In this document: positions 15,632-23,003 of the stretch, one piece after another
Layout of the letters: each line of letters begins with the position of its first letter
Position numbering within the stretch: the first letter of the stretch is position 1
Assembly (NCBI RefSeq): GCF_014650075.1
Contig: NZ_BMUG01000016.1
Location: 62,001-126,000 of the forward strand
From: Streptomyces microflavus
GTDB lineage: Bacteria > Actinomycetota > Actinomycetes > Streptomycetales > Streptomycetaceae
DNA length: 64,000 nt
Direction of reading: 5' to 3'
The notes under the pieces: model-generated
What the model was told of the DNA's origin: nothing
What the model saw: the letters and a program-made list of their open reading frames with translations, nothing else
Database searches by the model: none
Translations under genes and position numbers: made by a program

Positions 15632-16262
15632 GGTGAGCGGCCTGCCGGCCGTGGCCGTCACCGGTCCGCGCTCACGCTCGTGAGCGTGAGCGCCGACCGG
15701 GGGCGACCATGAGCGGCAGAAGTTCTGCCAGACGGTGAGCGCGCCCGGTGAGCGCCCGGTGAGCGTGGCGCGCTCACCGGGCGCTCATCTATGAGCGCGG
15801 GGCGGCCTCTTCGACCTGAGCGCGCAGGCGCTGAGCGGTCGGGCGGGAGACCGGGGTGGCGGGCGTGCCGTTCAGGTCGGCGCCGGTGAGCGCGTCGCGG
15901 ATGTCGGTCCATTCGGGGCGGCGCCCGAGCTCGGTGTAGAGGAGGCGGATGCGAGCGTGGCGGCGCTCGGTGAGCGCGTCACTCTCCCTGCGTGTACGCG
16001 TGCTCTCCGCTCGGCGAGCGTTGTCGTTCTCCGTGGTGCGCTCATCCCTGTGAGCGTCGGAGGCGAGCGCAGGGCGCTCACGCTCACCGGGCGTCTCTTT
16101 CTGGGTGAGCGCGCTCGTGCCGGTGCGAGCGCGCTCACCTTCCTCCACTAGTTCGGCGGTGAGCGTGTCCTCAGGAGTGAGCGCGTCCTCGGGACCGTGA
16201 GCGTCCTCGGGGGTGCGAGCGTCCTCGGGGGTGAGCGTGTCCTCGGGGGTGAGCGTGTCGGC
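15632..16262. repeat. Field of GTGAGCG repeats, candidate transfer (clt-like) locus
   Basis: About 13 copies of GTGAGCG (often GTGAGCGC or GTGAGCGT) and 5 of its reverse complement CGCTCAC lie in 630 bp. They fill the 15.6-15.8 kb intergenic stretch, including a palindromic group at 15669-15692, and continue inside the 3' end of the SpdA-like gene. Streptomyces TraB proteins recognise clustered 8-bp repeats in the clt locus; the element encodes a TraB-type translocase. The repeats are seen directly; the transfer role is inference. Confidence 0.6.
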
Positions 16263-18032
16263 GAGCGCGGCGGGCGCCTCCCCGAGCTTGAGCGCCATCC
16301 GCTTCTCCAGCGGAGCCTTCCAGCGCCACAGCCACCCGAACTCTTCCCTGAGCTGCGCTCGTGTGTAGGTCTCCTCCTGGAGGCGGGTGAGCGCCTGCTG
16401 ATAGGAGGTGATCTCCCACAGGATCATCCGGCGGCGAAGGCGGGCGGTGGGGATCGGGGCGAGGATCCAGCGGGAGCGGCGCACCGTCTCCATGCGCTTC
16501 TTGCCGGTGACCGCGCCGATCCGGGTGCCGTACACGTGCGAGGCGATCTCGGAGAAGATCACCCACAGCAGGGTGAGGGCGGCGTGCCCGATCCGGCCGC
16601 CGGGGGTGCTGGACGCCTGCCAGTTCAGGTAGACGGTCACCGCCGTCAGCGCGCGGGGCACCCACCGGATCCAGCGGAGCTCCATGCCCATCCGGATGAG
16701 GATGAGGTTGGCGCCGGTGAACGCGGGGATCGCGACGTCGATGCCGACGGGGAGCAGCCACGGCCAGTCCCAGCCCCAGCTGGCGGCCTTGGTCTCCAGC
16801 GCGGTGTAGGAGGAGAGCAGCCCGAGGGTGGAGACGACCGCGGCCGCCAGGACGATCCCGACGACCAGCACCAGTTCCTGGCCGGACAGCGGCGGCACCC
16901 CGCCGGCGGGCCGGGCCTCGTCGCGGGCCTTGCGCCGCGCAGCGTGCGACTCGGCCCTGATCTCCCGGCGCCGCGCCCGCTGCACAGTGCGCTGCGTCGC
17001 CGCCTCCAAGATCCGGTCCGCTTCGGCGCGGGCCTGCGCGGCGGCAGCCTGGTCAGCCGTGGCCTTCGCCGCTGCTTCCCGGGCCGTCGCCGCGTCCGTC
17101 TCAGCTTGCCCGCGCAGCCGGGCGGCGTCCTTATCGGCCGCCGCCCGCAGCTCCTCAGCAGAGGTACGGGCGTCGGCCAGGGCACGGTCGGCATCGGCAC
17201 GAAGCCCGGCGGCCGCCTTCTCGGCTCCGGCCCGCACCCGCGCGGCCTGGCCATCCGCGCTCTCGCGCATCCGGTCGGCCTCGCCCCGCGCCTGCTCCAG
17301 CGCCTGTTCAGCGTCGGTGGTTGCCCGGGTCCGGGTCTGAACCGCGGTGCGCTCCGCACCAGCCAGCAACTCGGTACGCCGCGTCTCCACCTCGGCAAGG
17401 ACCTTCGCAGCGGCCTGCGCAGCCTCGGTCCTGGCCTGCTCCGCCCGGGCGGCAGCCGTGGTGGTGACCTCCTGCGCCTGACGGCGCGCGTCGGCGAGCA
17501 GTTGCTCCACCGTCACCTTGGCCTCGGCGAGGACCTTCTCCGCCTCATCGGCCGCCGTGGCCGTGACGGTGTCGGCCTGGCGGCGCGCGTCGGCGAGCAG
17601 CTGCCCCGCCTCCGTCTCGGCGGCGACACGGACCTGGTCGGCGTCGGCGGCCGCCGTCGTGGCGGCCTCCGTGCGGACCCGGTCGGCGTCCGTCACGGCG
17701 GCGGCCAGGAGGCGGGACTGCTCCGCGTTGGCGGCCTCGGTGATCGAGGCCGCCTCGGTTCGGGCGCCGTCCAGCAGCTCCGTGACACGCACCTGGCCGT
17801 CGGCGAGGATCTGCGCGACGTCGTCGGCAGCCTGATCCCGGAGATCGGCGGCACGGTCAGCGGCGTCAGCCAGAACCGGATCGGCCTCCGGGCACACCAG
17901 CGGAACGGTGGTCTCGGGGGCAGCGGCCTGGGCAGGGATGGAGCCCGGCGCCGCCAGTGCCTTGGCGCGTCCGCTACGGGGTTTCGTGTTCGCCGGGGGG
18001 CGCCTGCGGCGGGTGGCGGGCTTGGTGGCCAC
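15789..18032 (-). CDS. DUF2637 (SpdA-like) plasmid-spread membrane protein with long Ala-rich coiled coil
   Basis: A 747-residue protein. Residues ~40-380 are a continuous Ala/Glu/Arg coiled coil with loose repeats such as LLADARRQADTVTATAADEA. Residues ~390-505 hold about four membrane helices with WGWDWPWLLPVGIDVAIPA and LNWQASS, the core of DUF2637 found in SpdA-type plasmid spread proteins. Residues ~580-620 carry six TPED repeats, and the C-terminus (ELGRRPEWTDIRDALTGADL to RPTAQRLRAQVEE) looks like a helix-turn-helix. The repeat-rich 3' end coincides with the GTGAGCG field. It likely works with the translocase in moving plasmid DNA through the mycelium. ATG at 18032 follows GAGAGAGGACACCCC. 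Confidence 0.8.
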   Translation of the reverse strand: MATKPATRRRRPPANTKPRSGRAKALAAPGSIPAQAAAPETTVPLVCPEADPVLADAADRAADLRDQAADDVAQILADGQVRVTELLDGARTEAASITEAANAEQSRLLAAAVTDADRVRTEAATTAAADADQVRVAAETEAGQLLADARRQADTVTATAADEAEKVLAEAKVTVEQLLADARRQAQEVTTTAAARAEQARTEAAQAAAKVLAEVETRRTELLAGAERTAVQTRTRATTDAEQALEQARGEADRMRESADGQAARVRAGAEKAAAGLRADADRALADARTSAEELRAAADKDAARLRGQAETDAATAREAAAKATADQAAAAQARAEADRILEAATQRTVQRARRREIRAESHAARRKARDEARPAGGVPPLSGQELVLVVGIVLAAAVVSTLGLLSSYTALETKAASWGWDWPWLLPVGIDVAIPAFTGANLILIRMGMELRWIRWVPRALTAVTVYLNWQASSTPGGRIGHAALTLLWVIFSEIASHVYGTRIGAVTGKKRMETVRRSRWILAPIPTARLRRRMILWEITSYQQALTRLQEETYTRAQLREEFGWLWRWKAPLEKRMALKLGEAPAALADTLTPEDTLTPEDARTPEDAHGPEDALTPEDTLTAELVEEGERARTGTSALTQKETPGERERPALASDAHRDERTTENDNARRAESTRTRRESDALTERRHARIRLLYTELGRRPEWTDIRDALTGADLNGTPATPVSRPTAQRLRAQVEEAAPRS

Positions 18033-18110
18033 GGGGTGTCCTCTCTCTTCCTGGCGCCTCCGTGCAAAAGGGGCACCGTGGAACTACGGCAATGGATAGG
18101 GTCGTGAGCA

Positions 18111-18157
18111 GGCCCTCCGGGTCCCCGGCAGCTTCAATGCCGAGGAACCGGAGGGCC
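18111..18157 (-). terminator. Hairpin terminator after the 18173-18550 gene
   Basis: A 10-bp stem (ggccctccgg/ccggagggcc), extendable with mismatches, lies just past the stop at 18173. Confidence 0.55.
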
Positions 18158-18172
18158 GTTGTGCTGGGGCGG

Positions 18173-18550
18173 TCAGCGCTGGGCGGGCAGCGTGGCGGCG
18201 CCCTGCGCGAGGTGCTGGCGCAGCCAGGCGACGGCGGCCGGGGTCATTGCCCCGGTGTCCGGCTCGCTCAGCGGCGCGGTGTCGATGTCGTGCATCGCGT
18301 CCGTCGCCGGAAGCGGGCGCATGTAGTCGGGGTCGATCCCGGCGCGGGCGCGGTTACCGCTCAGCTCCGTCAGGTCGTAGAGGAGCCTGCCGTTGTGGGT
18401 ATTCGTCCAGGACCGCTCCACCCGGGCGACGAACGTGTGGCCAGGCTGACCGAGCCAGAACCGCTCGACGTCGCGGAACAGGACCATGTCCCCCTTGCGG
18501 TAGTGGATCTGCGGTCGTACGGCGGGCTGCGTCTGCGGCTGCTGTGTCAT
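18173..18550 (-). CDS. Hypothetical protein with SH3-like barrel signature
   Basis: A 125-residue protein. The segment RKGDMVLFRDVERFWLGQPGHTFVARVERSWTN (residues ~18-50) looks like a small beta-barrel, and the C-terminus is helical (LRQHLAQGAATLP). ATG at 18550 is supported by GAGGAG. It is bracketed by strong hairpins and behaves as a single-gene cassette; the sequence around its start and end is partly shared with the next cassette (18674-19045). No function assigned. Confidence 0.6.
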   Translation of the reverse strand: MTQQPQTQPAVRPQIHYRKGDMVLFRDVERFWLGQPGHTFVARVERSWTNTHNGRLLYDLTELSGNRARAGIDPDYMRPLPATDAMHDIDTAPLSEPDTGAMTPAAVAWLRQHLAQGAATLPAQR

Positions 18551-18616
18551 GGGCTCTCCTCGTATCGCGTGCACCGGCACGGGGCCGGCGGATCCGGGCT
18601 GTCCGGCTCCCTGTCA

Positions 18617-18661
18617 CCGCCCGTCCCGGCCGCCCTGGTTGTGGGCGGTCGGGACGGGCGG
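18617..18661 (-). terminator. Hairpin terminator after the DUF5999 gene
   Basis: A perfect 12-bp stem (ccgcccgtcccg/cgggacgggcgg) with a 21-nt loop lies 13 bp past the stop at 18674. Confidence 0.6.
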
Positions 18662-18673
18662 ATCGGGCAGCTG

Positions 18674-19045
18674 TCAGACCGGCCACGACGTACCGGCGGA
18701 CCGGGCCGACAAGGCCGCGTGGAGCGCGGTCGTGTCGGTCTTGCCGCTGCGGGACGTGCCCCCGGTCAGCGTGTGGCTCTCCGCGAGCCGGAGGGCCAGG
18801 GAGCCCAGGGTGTCGGTGGGCCGGTGCGGGTCGATGACCTGGCCGTCGGGGAGCAGCTCGCCGGTGTCCTCGAACAACAGAACGGCGTTACACAAAAGGC
18901 TCCAGCCCTGCTCCGGGTAGGCGGCCACGACGTGAGCGGCCTCCCGGTCGGGGCTGTCGGCGCTCGGGCATCGGGGGGTGTGCTTGCACAGCCAGTCCGG
19001 GAGCCTGGTGGTCGTCGTCGGCTGGGGGTGGGCGGTGTTGCGCAT
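18674..19045 (-). CDS. DUF5999 family protein
   Basis: A 123-residue protein. LCKHTPRCPSADSPDREAAH, then EQGWSLLCNAVLLFEDTGELLPDGQVIDPHRP, is the diagnostic block of DUF5999, a small actinomycete family of unknown function with two N-terminal cysteines. The usual family length is ~70 residues; here ~35 extra residues rich in Thr/Ser/Ala follow. ATG at 19045 has GGAGGAGAGCCC upstream. It is a single-gene unit with strong hairpins on both sides. Confidence 0.8.
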   Translation of the reverse strand: MRNTAHPQPTTTTRLPDWLCKHTPRCPSADSPDREAAHVVAAYPEQGWSLLCNAVLLFEDTGELLPDGQVIDPHRPTDTLGSLALRLAESHTLTGGTSRSGKTDTTALHAALSARSAGTSWPV

Positions 19046-19100
19046 GGGCTCTCCTCCGGGAAGGGGGGCGAGGTGGAGCGGGCTGTCCGGCTCCCCTTCA

Positions 19101-19164
19101 CCGCCGAGCCCCGCTCGCCCCGGCAGCGCGCACACGGCGCGGCGGAGTGGGCGGGGCTCGGCGG
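19101..19164 (-). terminator. Hairpin terminator after the 19185 gene
   Basis: A perfect 14-bp stem (ccgccgagccccgc/gcggggctcggcgg) separates this operon from the DUF5999 gene. Confidence 0.6.
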
Positions 19165-19184
19165 ATCAGGCAGCCTGCAGACCG

Positions 19185-19457
19185 TCAGGCCGCGAGCAGG
19201 CGGGGCGGGCGGTGGCAGAAGGCAGCGTGCTCCTGGGCGAACTCGCTGTTCAGGCGCAGGGTCCAGGCGTACTCACCGCAGCCGGTGCACTCGCTGCTCA
19301 GGGAGCCGTCGCTGTCCCGGTGGATGTGCACGTCGGCCCCACCGCGGGTGCGCAGGCTGTCCATGAGAGTGGGGGCATGCGGGGCCGTGTACTCGGCGAC
19401 CGGCTTGGTGGCGGGTCCGGCCGGGGCGGGTGCGAGCGTGAGGATCGTGGCGGTCAT
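19185..19457 (-). CDS. Small hypothetical protein with Cys/His zinc-like motif
   Basis: A 90-residue protein. The C-terminal part has SSECTGCGEYAW and EHAAFCH, a CxxC plus downstream H/C arrangement that suggests a small zinc finger. ATG at 19457 overlaps the stop of the upstream gene (ATGA), so it is translated with the next three small genes as one operon. No family recognised. Confidence 0.6.
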   Translation of the reverse strand: MTATILTLAPAPAGPATKPVAEYTAPHAPTLMDSLRTRGGADVHIHRDSDGSLSSECTGCGEYAWTLRLNSEFAQEHAAFCHRPPRLLAA

Positions 19458-19636
19458 GGTGTGCCCTTCTTTTCGCGGAGGTGGGTGAGGTAGGCGTCCT
19501 GGAGGTCGGTGAACCGCTTCCAGAGCGGGGCCCCTTCCGTGCAGGGCTCCTCGGCGGTGCAGCACTGGCGGCCCTTGAGGTGGGCGCTCCAGGCGTCGGA
19601 CGCGGCCATGTAGCGGGTGTGGAGGTCAGCAGCCAC
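19454..19636 (-). CDS. Small hypothetical protein
   Basis: A 60-residue protein, VAADLHTRYMAASDAWSAHL onward, with CCTAEEPC (three cysteines) and a helical C-terminus. GTG at 19636 is preferred over ATG 19609 because AGGAAG precedes it. It overlaps the genes on both sides (ATGA at its stop, 11 bp with the upstream gene), a tight operon structure. Confidence 0.55.
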   Translation of the reverse strand: MAADLHTRYMAASDAWSAHLKGRQCCTAEEPCTEGAPLWKRFTDLQDAYLTHLREKKGTP

Positions 19637-19823
19637 TGGGGGCTTCCTGTGCGGGGGAGGGGTGGGTCTCGGCGACGCGGTGTCCCCGGTCCCACGCCCT
19701 GGCGGCCGCCGTCGAGGCGACCGCCAGGAGCGTGAGAGTGAGCGGGTGGGCCAGGCCGTAAGCGGTGATGGCCCGGACCGCGTATTGCTGTGCTGCCTGA
19801 GCAGCACGTATCCGGTGGGGCAT
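19626..19823 (-). CDS. Small single-pass membrane protein
   Basis: A 65-residue protein. One hydrophobic helix, GLAHPLTLTLLAVASTAAA, spans residues ~33-52, after a short amphipathic N-terminus. ATG at 19823. It resembles small membrane partners encoded in Streptomyces transfer regions, but no family can be named. It overlaps its downstream neighbour by 11 bp. Confidence 0.5.
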   Translation of the reverse strand: MPHRIRAAQAAQQYAVRAITAYGLAHPLTLTLLAVASTAAARAWDRGHRVAETHPSPAQEAPSGC

Positions 19824-19831
19824 CGAAGTGG

Positions 19832-19945
19832 CTACCGCTTGCCGCCGCACTGGCACGGCTCGCGCCGCACGCTCTGGAACGGCTTGCCGTCAGCGCCCGT
19901 CTTGTTGACCGTGATCAGGCGCGCGGGGTGCCCGCAGCTACTCAT
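19832..19945 (-). CDS. 37-residue Cys-rich mini-protein
   Basis: A 37-residue frame starts with MSSCGHPARL at 19945, after GGGGGAGGCCCG, and ends CQCGGKR. Its ATG overlaps the stop of the upstream zinc-finger gene (ATGA). The C-G-H and C-x-C-G-G motifs could hold one metal ion. Coupling, ribosome site and similar length to other plasmid mini-proteins support it as a real gene. Confidence 0.55.
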   Translation of the reverse strand: MSSCGHPARLITVNKTGADGKPFQSVRREPCQCGGKR

Positions 19946-20349
19946 CGGGCCTCCCCCGTACCGCCGCAGGGGGTGCAGGACTGCCAGTGCTGCCGGGTCA
20001 CACCGTCACTGCTCGTATCAACCGTCCGGCCGCCTGCCCCCTGGCAGCTCGTGCACGGCCTGCCCGCCACAGGGCCCGCCGGAGCGGTCGGGGTGAAGGT
20101 CAGCGGGCGGGTGAGGAGGAGCACCGGCTGCCGGGTCGTGCCCGGGACCATCTCGGCGAAGGTCCGGCGCGCCTGGCGGCCCGCAGCCGCAGCCCGGCCG
20201 TCGCCGTCCGCTACCAGATGGCCGACTAGCTGACGGAAGAGATCGGTGTCTGTCTCGTCCCGCTCCGGGCCGCGCCGGTTGTCGTCGTCCTCCATACCGC
20301 CGTACCCACGGCCGTTCATCGGGCGGGTGCGTGTCATGCTTGCCTGCAT
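19942..20349 (-). CDS. Protein with DnaJ-type CxxCxGxG zinc motifs
   Basis: A 135-residue protein. A charged N-terminal half (DDDNRRGPERDETDTDLFRQL) is followed by CTSCQGAGG and CTPCGGTGEA, two copies of the CxxCxGxG motif that form the zinc centre of DnaJ-like proteins; there is no J domain. ATG at 20349 has GGAGGACCTG upstream. It heads an operon of five overlapping small genes. It may act as a small chaperone-like or nucleic-acid adapter; this is inference. Confidence 0.65.
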   Translation of the reverse strand: MQASMTRTRPMNGRGYGGMEDDDNRRGPERDETDTDLFRQLVGHLVADGDGRAAAAGRQARRTFAEMVPGTTRQPVLLLTRPLTFTPTAPAGPVAGRPCTSCQGAGGRTVDTSSDGVTRQHWQSCTPCGGTGEAR

Positions 20350-20372
20350 CAGGTCCTCCAGTTCAGGTCCTG

Positions 20373-20405
20373 GACAGCCCCGGGGGCCTAATCCCTGGGG
20401 CTGTC
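20373..20405 (-). terminator. Hairpin, first of a tandem pair
   Basis: A 9-bp stem (gacagcccc/ggggctgtc) lies between the 20509 gene and the 20349 start, downstream of the larger palindrome. Confidence 0.5.
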
Positions 20406-20448
20406 GCCGTTCACTCTCCAGTTGGGGAGTCGACTGCTGTACGAGCAG

Positions 20449-20492
20449 CCGAGGCCCCGGCCGACCCTCGCGAGGGTCGGCCGGGGCCTCGG
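20449..20492 (-). terminator. Perfect 44-bp palindrome terminator after the Cys-repeat gene
   Basis: Two 22-bp arms meet at cctcg/cgagg with no loop or mismatch, 16 bp past the stop at 20509. It can act as a terminator for both strands; the lack of a loop is unusual. Confidence 0.65.
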
Positions 20493-20508
20493 TCGTTCGT
20501 CCGCGGTG

Positions 20509-21639
20509 CTACCAGCGGTGGGTGAGGTCCTTCTCTTGCCGTTCCAGGACCGCGATGGTGGTCTCCAGGTCGGCTCGCTCCCACGTGGTGAGCGGTGTGT
20601 CACCGGCCTTGGCCGGGGCGAGGAGCATCTTGCGCAGAGCGGTCAGGACGTCGCGGACGCGCTGCTGGTCGGCCTGGTGGACCCGACCGGCCACCCGGTC
20701 CCACTGCTGGTCGCGCAGCAGGCGCAGCGCCCAGGCGCGCTGGTCGGCCTGCTCCTCCTGCTCCGTCTGCCGCTGGCGGCGGAGGGGTGCGGTCCGCTGG
20801 GTGTGGGCGGCGAGGTGGGCGAGACGGCGGCCGTCGGCGCACCGGGACTCTGCGAGCGAGCAGGTGGTGCAGATCGCAACGTGCGAGTGGACGAGCTTTG
20901 GGGCGGATTCGGTGAGGCGGTGGCCAGCCACGCAGCGAGACGTCGCCGGGGCGCAGGTCGTGCAGGTAGCGAGGTGCGGGCCGAGGAGTTTCGGCGCGGT
21001 CTCGGCAAGGCTGCGGGCATCGGCGCACCGTGCCTTCGCAGGGGCGCAGGTGGAGCAGGCGGCGAGGTGCGCGCTGACCAGCTTCGGTGCGGCTGCGGCG
21101 AGACGGCGGCCGTCCGCGCAGCGGGGTTTGGTGGCGGAGCAGGTCGTGCAGTTGTGGACGTGGATCTCGTTCAACTTGCGGGCCGTCTTGTCGTCGACGA
21201 GGCCGCCGACGAGCTGCATAACAGCCGGGGTGGGACGGGCCTGGGGCTTGCGGATGACGCGGTCGGCGCGGCGGCCGTTGGTCTCCGCGACGCCCTGCTC
21301 CAGGCGGCGGGACCACGTGGCGACGTTGACGTCGATCGTGACCAGGCGGTGGCTGCCGAGGCGGCAGCGGGCCGGGTCTTCGGTGCCGGCGGGCTCGGTG
21401 TGGTGGGGTAACAGCTTGGCCGTGGCCCGCTCAGTGTCGGCGACGCGGATCGGGACCCACGTGCGGCAGGACGGGCACACCAGGGAGATGCAGGCCGGGT
21501 CGAGGTCGTACTCGTGCGCCGGAAGCCTGGAAATGACGATCGGGTCGAGGTGGCTGGTGGTGCGGGACCGCGTCCGGCGCTTGCGCTCCTGGCTGACGGT
21601 CTGCACCTCACGCTCGTGAGCCGGTGCGGGTGCGGTCAT
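20509..21639 (-). CDS. Cys-repeat protein, four tandem CxxC-x6-C units
   Basis: A 376-residue protein. The N-terminal part has a CPSC and a further C/H set. Residues ~155-300 hold four tandem units of about 37 residues, each with H-x-x-x-C-x-x-C-x6-C followed by a helix (for example CTTCSATKPRCADGRRL then CSTCAPAKARCADARSL). The C-terminal ~90 residues are helical and charged. The repeats could each bind a metal ion, and the helical spacers make a rod-like array. ATG at 21639 follows GAGGAGTTGTCCC. It is a monocistronic unit ending in a strong palindrome and is divergent from the GntR gene. No family recognised. Confidence 0.65.
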   Translation of the reverse strand: MTAPAPAHEREVQTVSQERKRRTRSRTTSHLDPIVISRLPAHEYDLDPACISLVCPSCRTWVPIRVADTERATAKLLPHHTEPAGTEDPARCRLGSHRLVTIDVNVATWSRRLEQGVAETNGRRADRVIRKPQARPTPAVMQLVGGLVDDKTARKLNEIHVHNCTTCSATKPRCADGRRLAAAAPKLVSAHLAACSTCAPAKARCADARSLAETAPKLLGPHLATCTTCAPATSRCVAGHRLTESAPKLVHSHVAICTTCSLAESRCADGRRLAHLAAHTQRTAPLRRQRQTEQEEQADQRAWALRLLRDQQWDRVAGRVHQADQQRVRDVLTALRKMLLAPAKAGDTPLTTWERADLETTIAVLERQEKDLTHRW

Positions 21640-22041
21640 GGGACAACTCCTCACGAAGGGCGGGTCGGGGCCGGGCGTCGCGGGTGCCCTCTCGGCCACG
21701 TCAGGACCCGCCGGAAACCCGGGCGTCCTGACGGACCGACAGCACATACGCGCTGCGACAGTGCAAACAGCAGTCACGGACACGCTCCGAGGAGTTAGTT
21801 GCCTCAAACTCTTCGCGCGGCCACCGAAGTGGCGACTGGTCGTGCGGTGTGGCAAGGCAGTCCGTCCTGAACCAAGCGACCGCCTTGCGACTTCGATATC
21901 GAAGTTGCAGTACGATGGTGTGCGATCTCCCTATCGATGTCAAGTTCTTCGATAGAGACGTGTCTACGCAATGTGTGTCGTGAGCCGGAGCTGACGCTGA
22001 GCATCGAAGCCCGTAGGATCGCTAGCGAAGTTAGGAGACAC
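21640..22041. other. Divergent intergenic region between Cys-repeat and GntR genes
   Basis: No gene is supported here; a longer frame reaching 21937 lacks a ribosome site. The base composition is lower in GC than the neighbours. It contains the two inverted repeats noted at 21890-21955. Confidence 0.5.
21890..21955. promoter_or_regulatory. Candidate GntR operator pair
   Basis: acttcgatatcgaagt at 21890-21905 is a perfect 16-bp palindrome, and ctatcga/tcgatag at 21931-21955 is a second inverted repeat sharing the TCGAT core. They lie 90-150 bp before the GntR start, as expected for autoregulation. Confidence 0.5.
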
Positions 22042-22797
22042 ATGGCAGGCGGAAAGGGCTCTACGCGGCCCAGATACCTTCAGATCGCTGACGAGCTGAA
22101 GGCTGCGATCGAGCGTGGGGAGTACCGACCCGGTGATCGGTTGCCGGGGGAGAATGCCCTTGCGCCGCAGTACGGCGTCGCCGTGATGACGGCTCGGCGA
22201 GCACTGCGCGCGCTCACCAACGAAGGACTCGCAGAGTCTCGGAAGGGCGCAGGCGTGTTCGTTCAGGCCTTCCACCCCATTCGACGGCGCGGCATTCAGC
22301 GTCTGGCACAGGACCAGTGGGGTGCCGGTAAGTCGATCTGGTCGGCTGACGAAGACAGATCCCTGACAGTCGACCAGGTCTCCGTGCAGGAGACCGTTCC
22401 GCCAGCGCACATTGCCGAGATGCTCGACCTGAACGCCGACGAGAGCGCCTGTGCCAGGTCCCGGCGCTACGTACTGGATGGCCGACCAGTCATGCTTGCC
22501 ACCTCGTACCTGCCCTACGCCCTGGTGAAAGGGTCGGCGATCACCCAGGCCGACACAGGGCCGGGGGGAACTTACGCTCGCCTCGCTGACCTCGGGCACG
22601 GCCCGGTTCGCTTCCGAGAAGAGATCCGCGGACGGCTGCCTAGTGCTGAGGAAGCGGCCGCGTTGGGCATGTCCCCTGAGCGCCCTGTCCTGAACATGTG
22701 CCGGACAGCCTTCGACGCCCAGCGTCAAGTTGTCGAGGTCAACGAGATGACCCTCGACTCTGCCTCGTATGTTCTGGACTACGAGTTCGATGCCTGA
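22042..22797 (+). CDS. GntR-family repressor with UTRA domain (KorSA-like)
   Basis: A 251-residue protein. Residues 1-75 form a GntR winged helix (YLQIADELKAAIERGEYRPGDRLPGENALAPQYGVAVMTARRALRAL), and residues ~95-250 form a UTRA effector domain ending TLDSASYVLDYEF. ATG at 22042 has AGGAG four bases upstream and matches the usual family start. KorSA-type GntR/UTRA proteins repress transfer and replication genes on pSAM2-like Streptomyces elements; its place between the transfer and replication blocks fits that role. Palindromes upstream suggest autoregulation. Confidence 0.82.
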   Translation: MAGGKGSTRPRYLQIADELKAAIERGEYRPGDRLPGENALAPQYGVAVMTARRALRALTNEGLAESRKGAGVFVQAFHPIRRRGIQRLAQDQWGAGKSIWSADEDRSLTVDQVSVQETVPPAHIAEMLDLNADESACARSRRYVLDGRPVMLATSYLPYALVKGSAITQADTGPGGTYARLADLGHGPVRFREEIRGRLPSAEEAAALGMSPERPVLNMCRTAFDAQRQVVEVNEMTLDSASYVLDYEFDA

Positions 22798-23003
22798 CAG
22801 CAGCCAGGACTCGATGCGGACACGGCACCGCGGTGTGCTCGGGATCGACATGGTTCCTCCGCCGGAATTGCGGGCGTGGATCAACAAGAACCAGCATCCG
22901 CACCAGGGACCTTGAGCGAGATGTCCGGCCGTGGAAGTGGTGTAGCAACAGCGTGGCAATAGCGCCGTTGATACCTGGAAGGTGACCGCCAAGGGGGTGT
23001 GTA

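Noticed and set aside
21937..22041. A longer N-terminus for the GntR repressor
   Set aside because: The extension has no ribosome site and overlaps the inverted repeats; ATG 22042 has AGGAG and fits the family.
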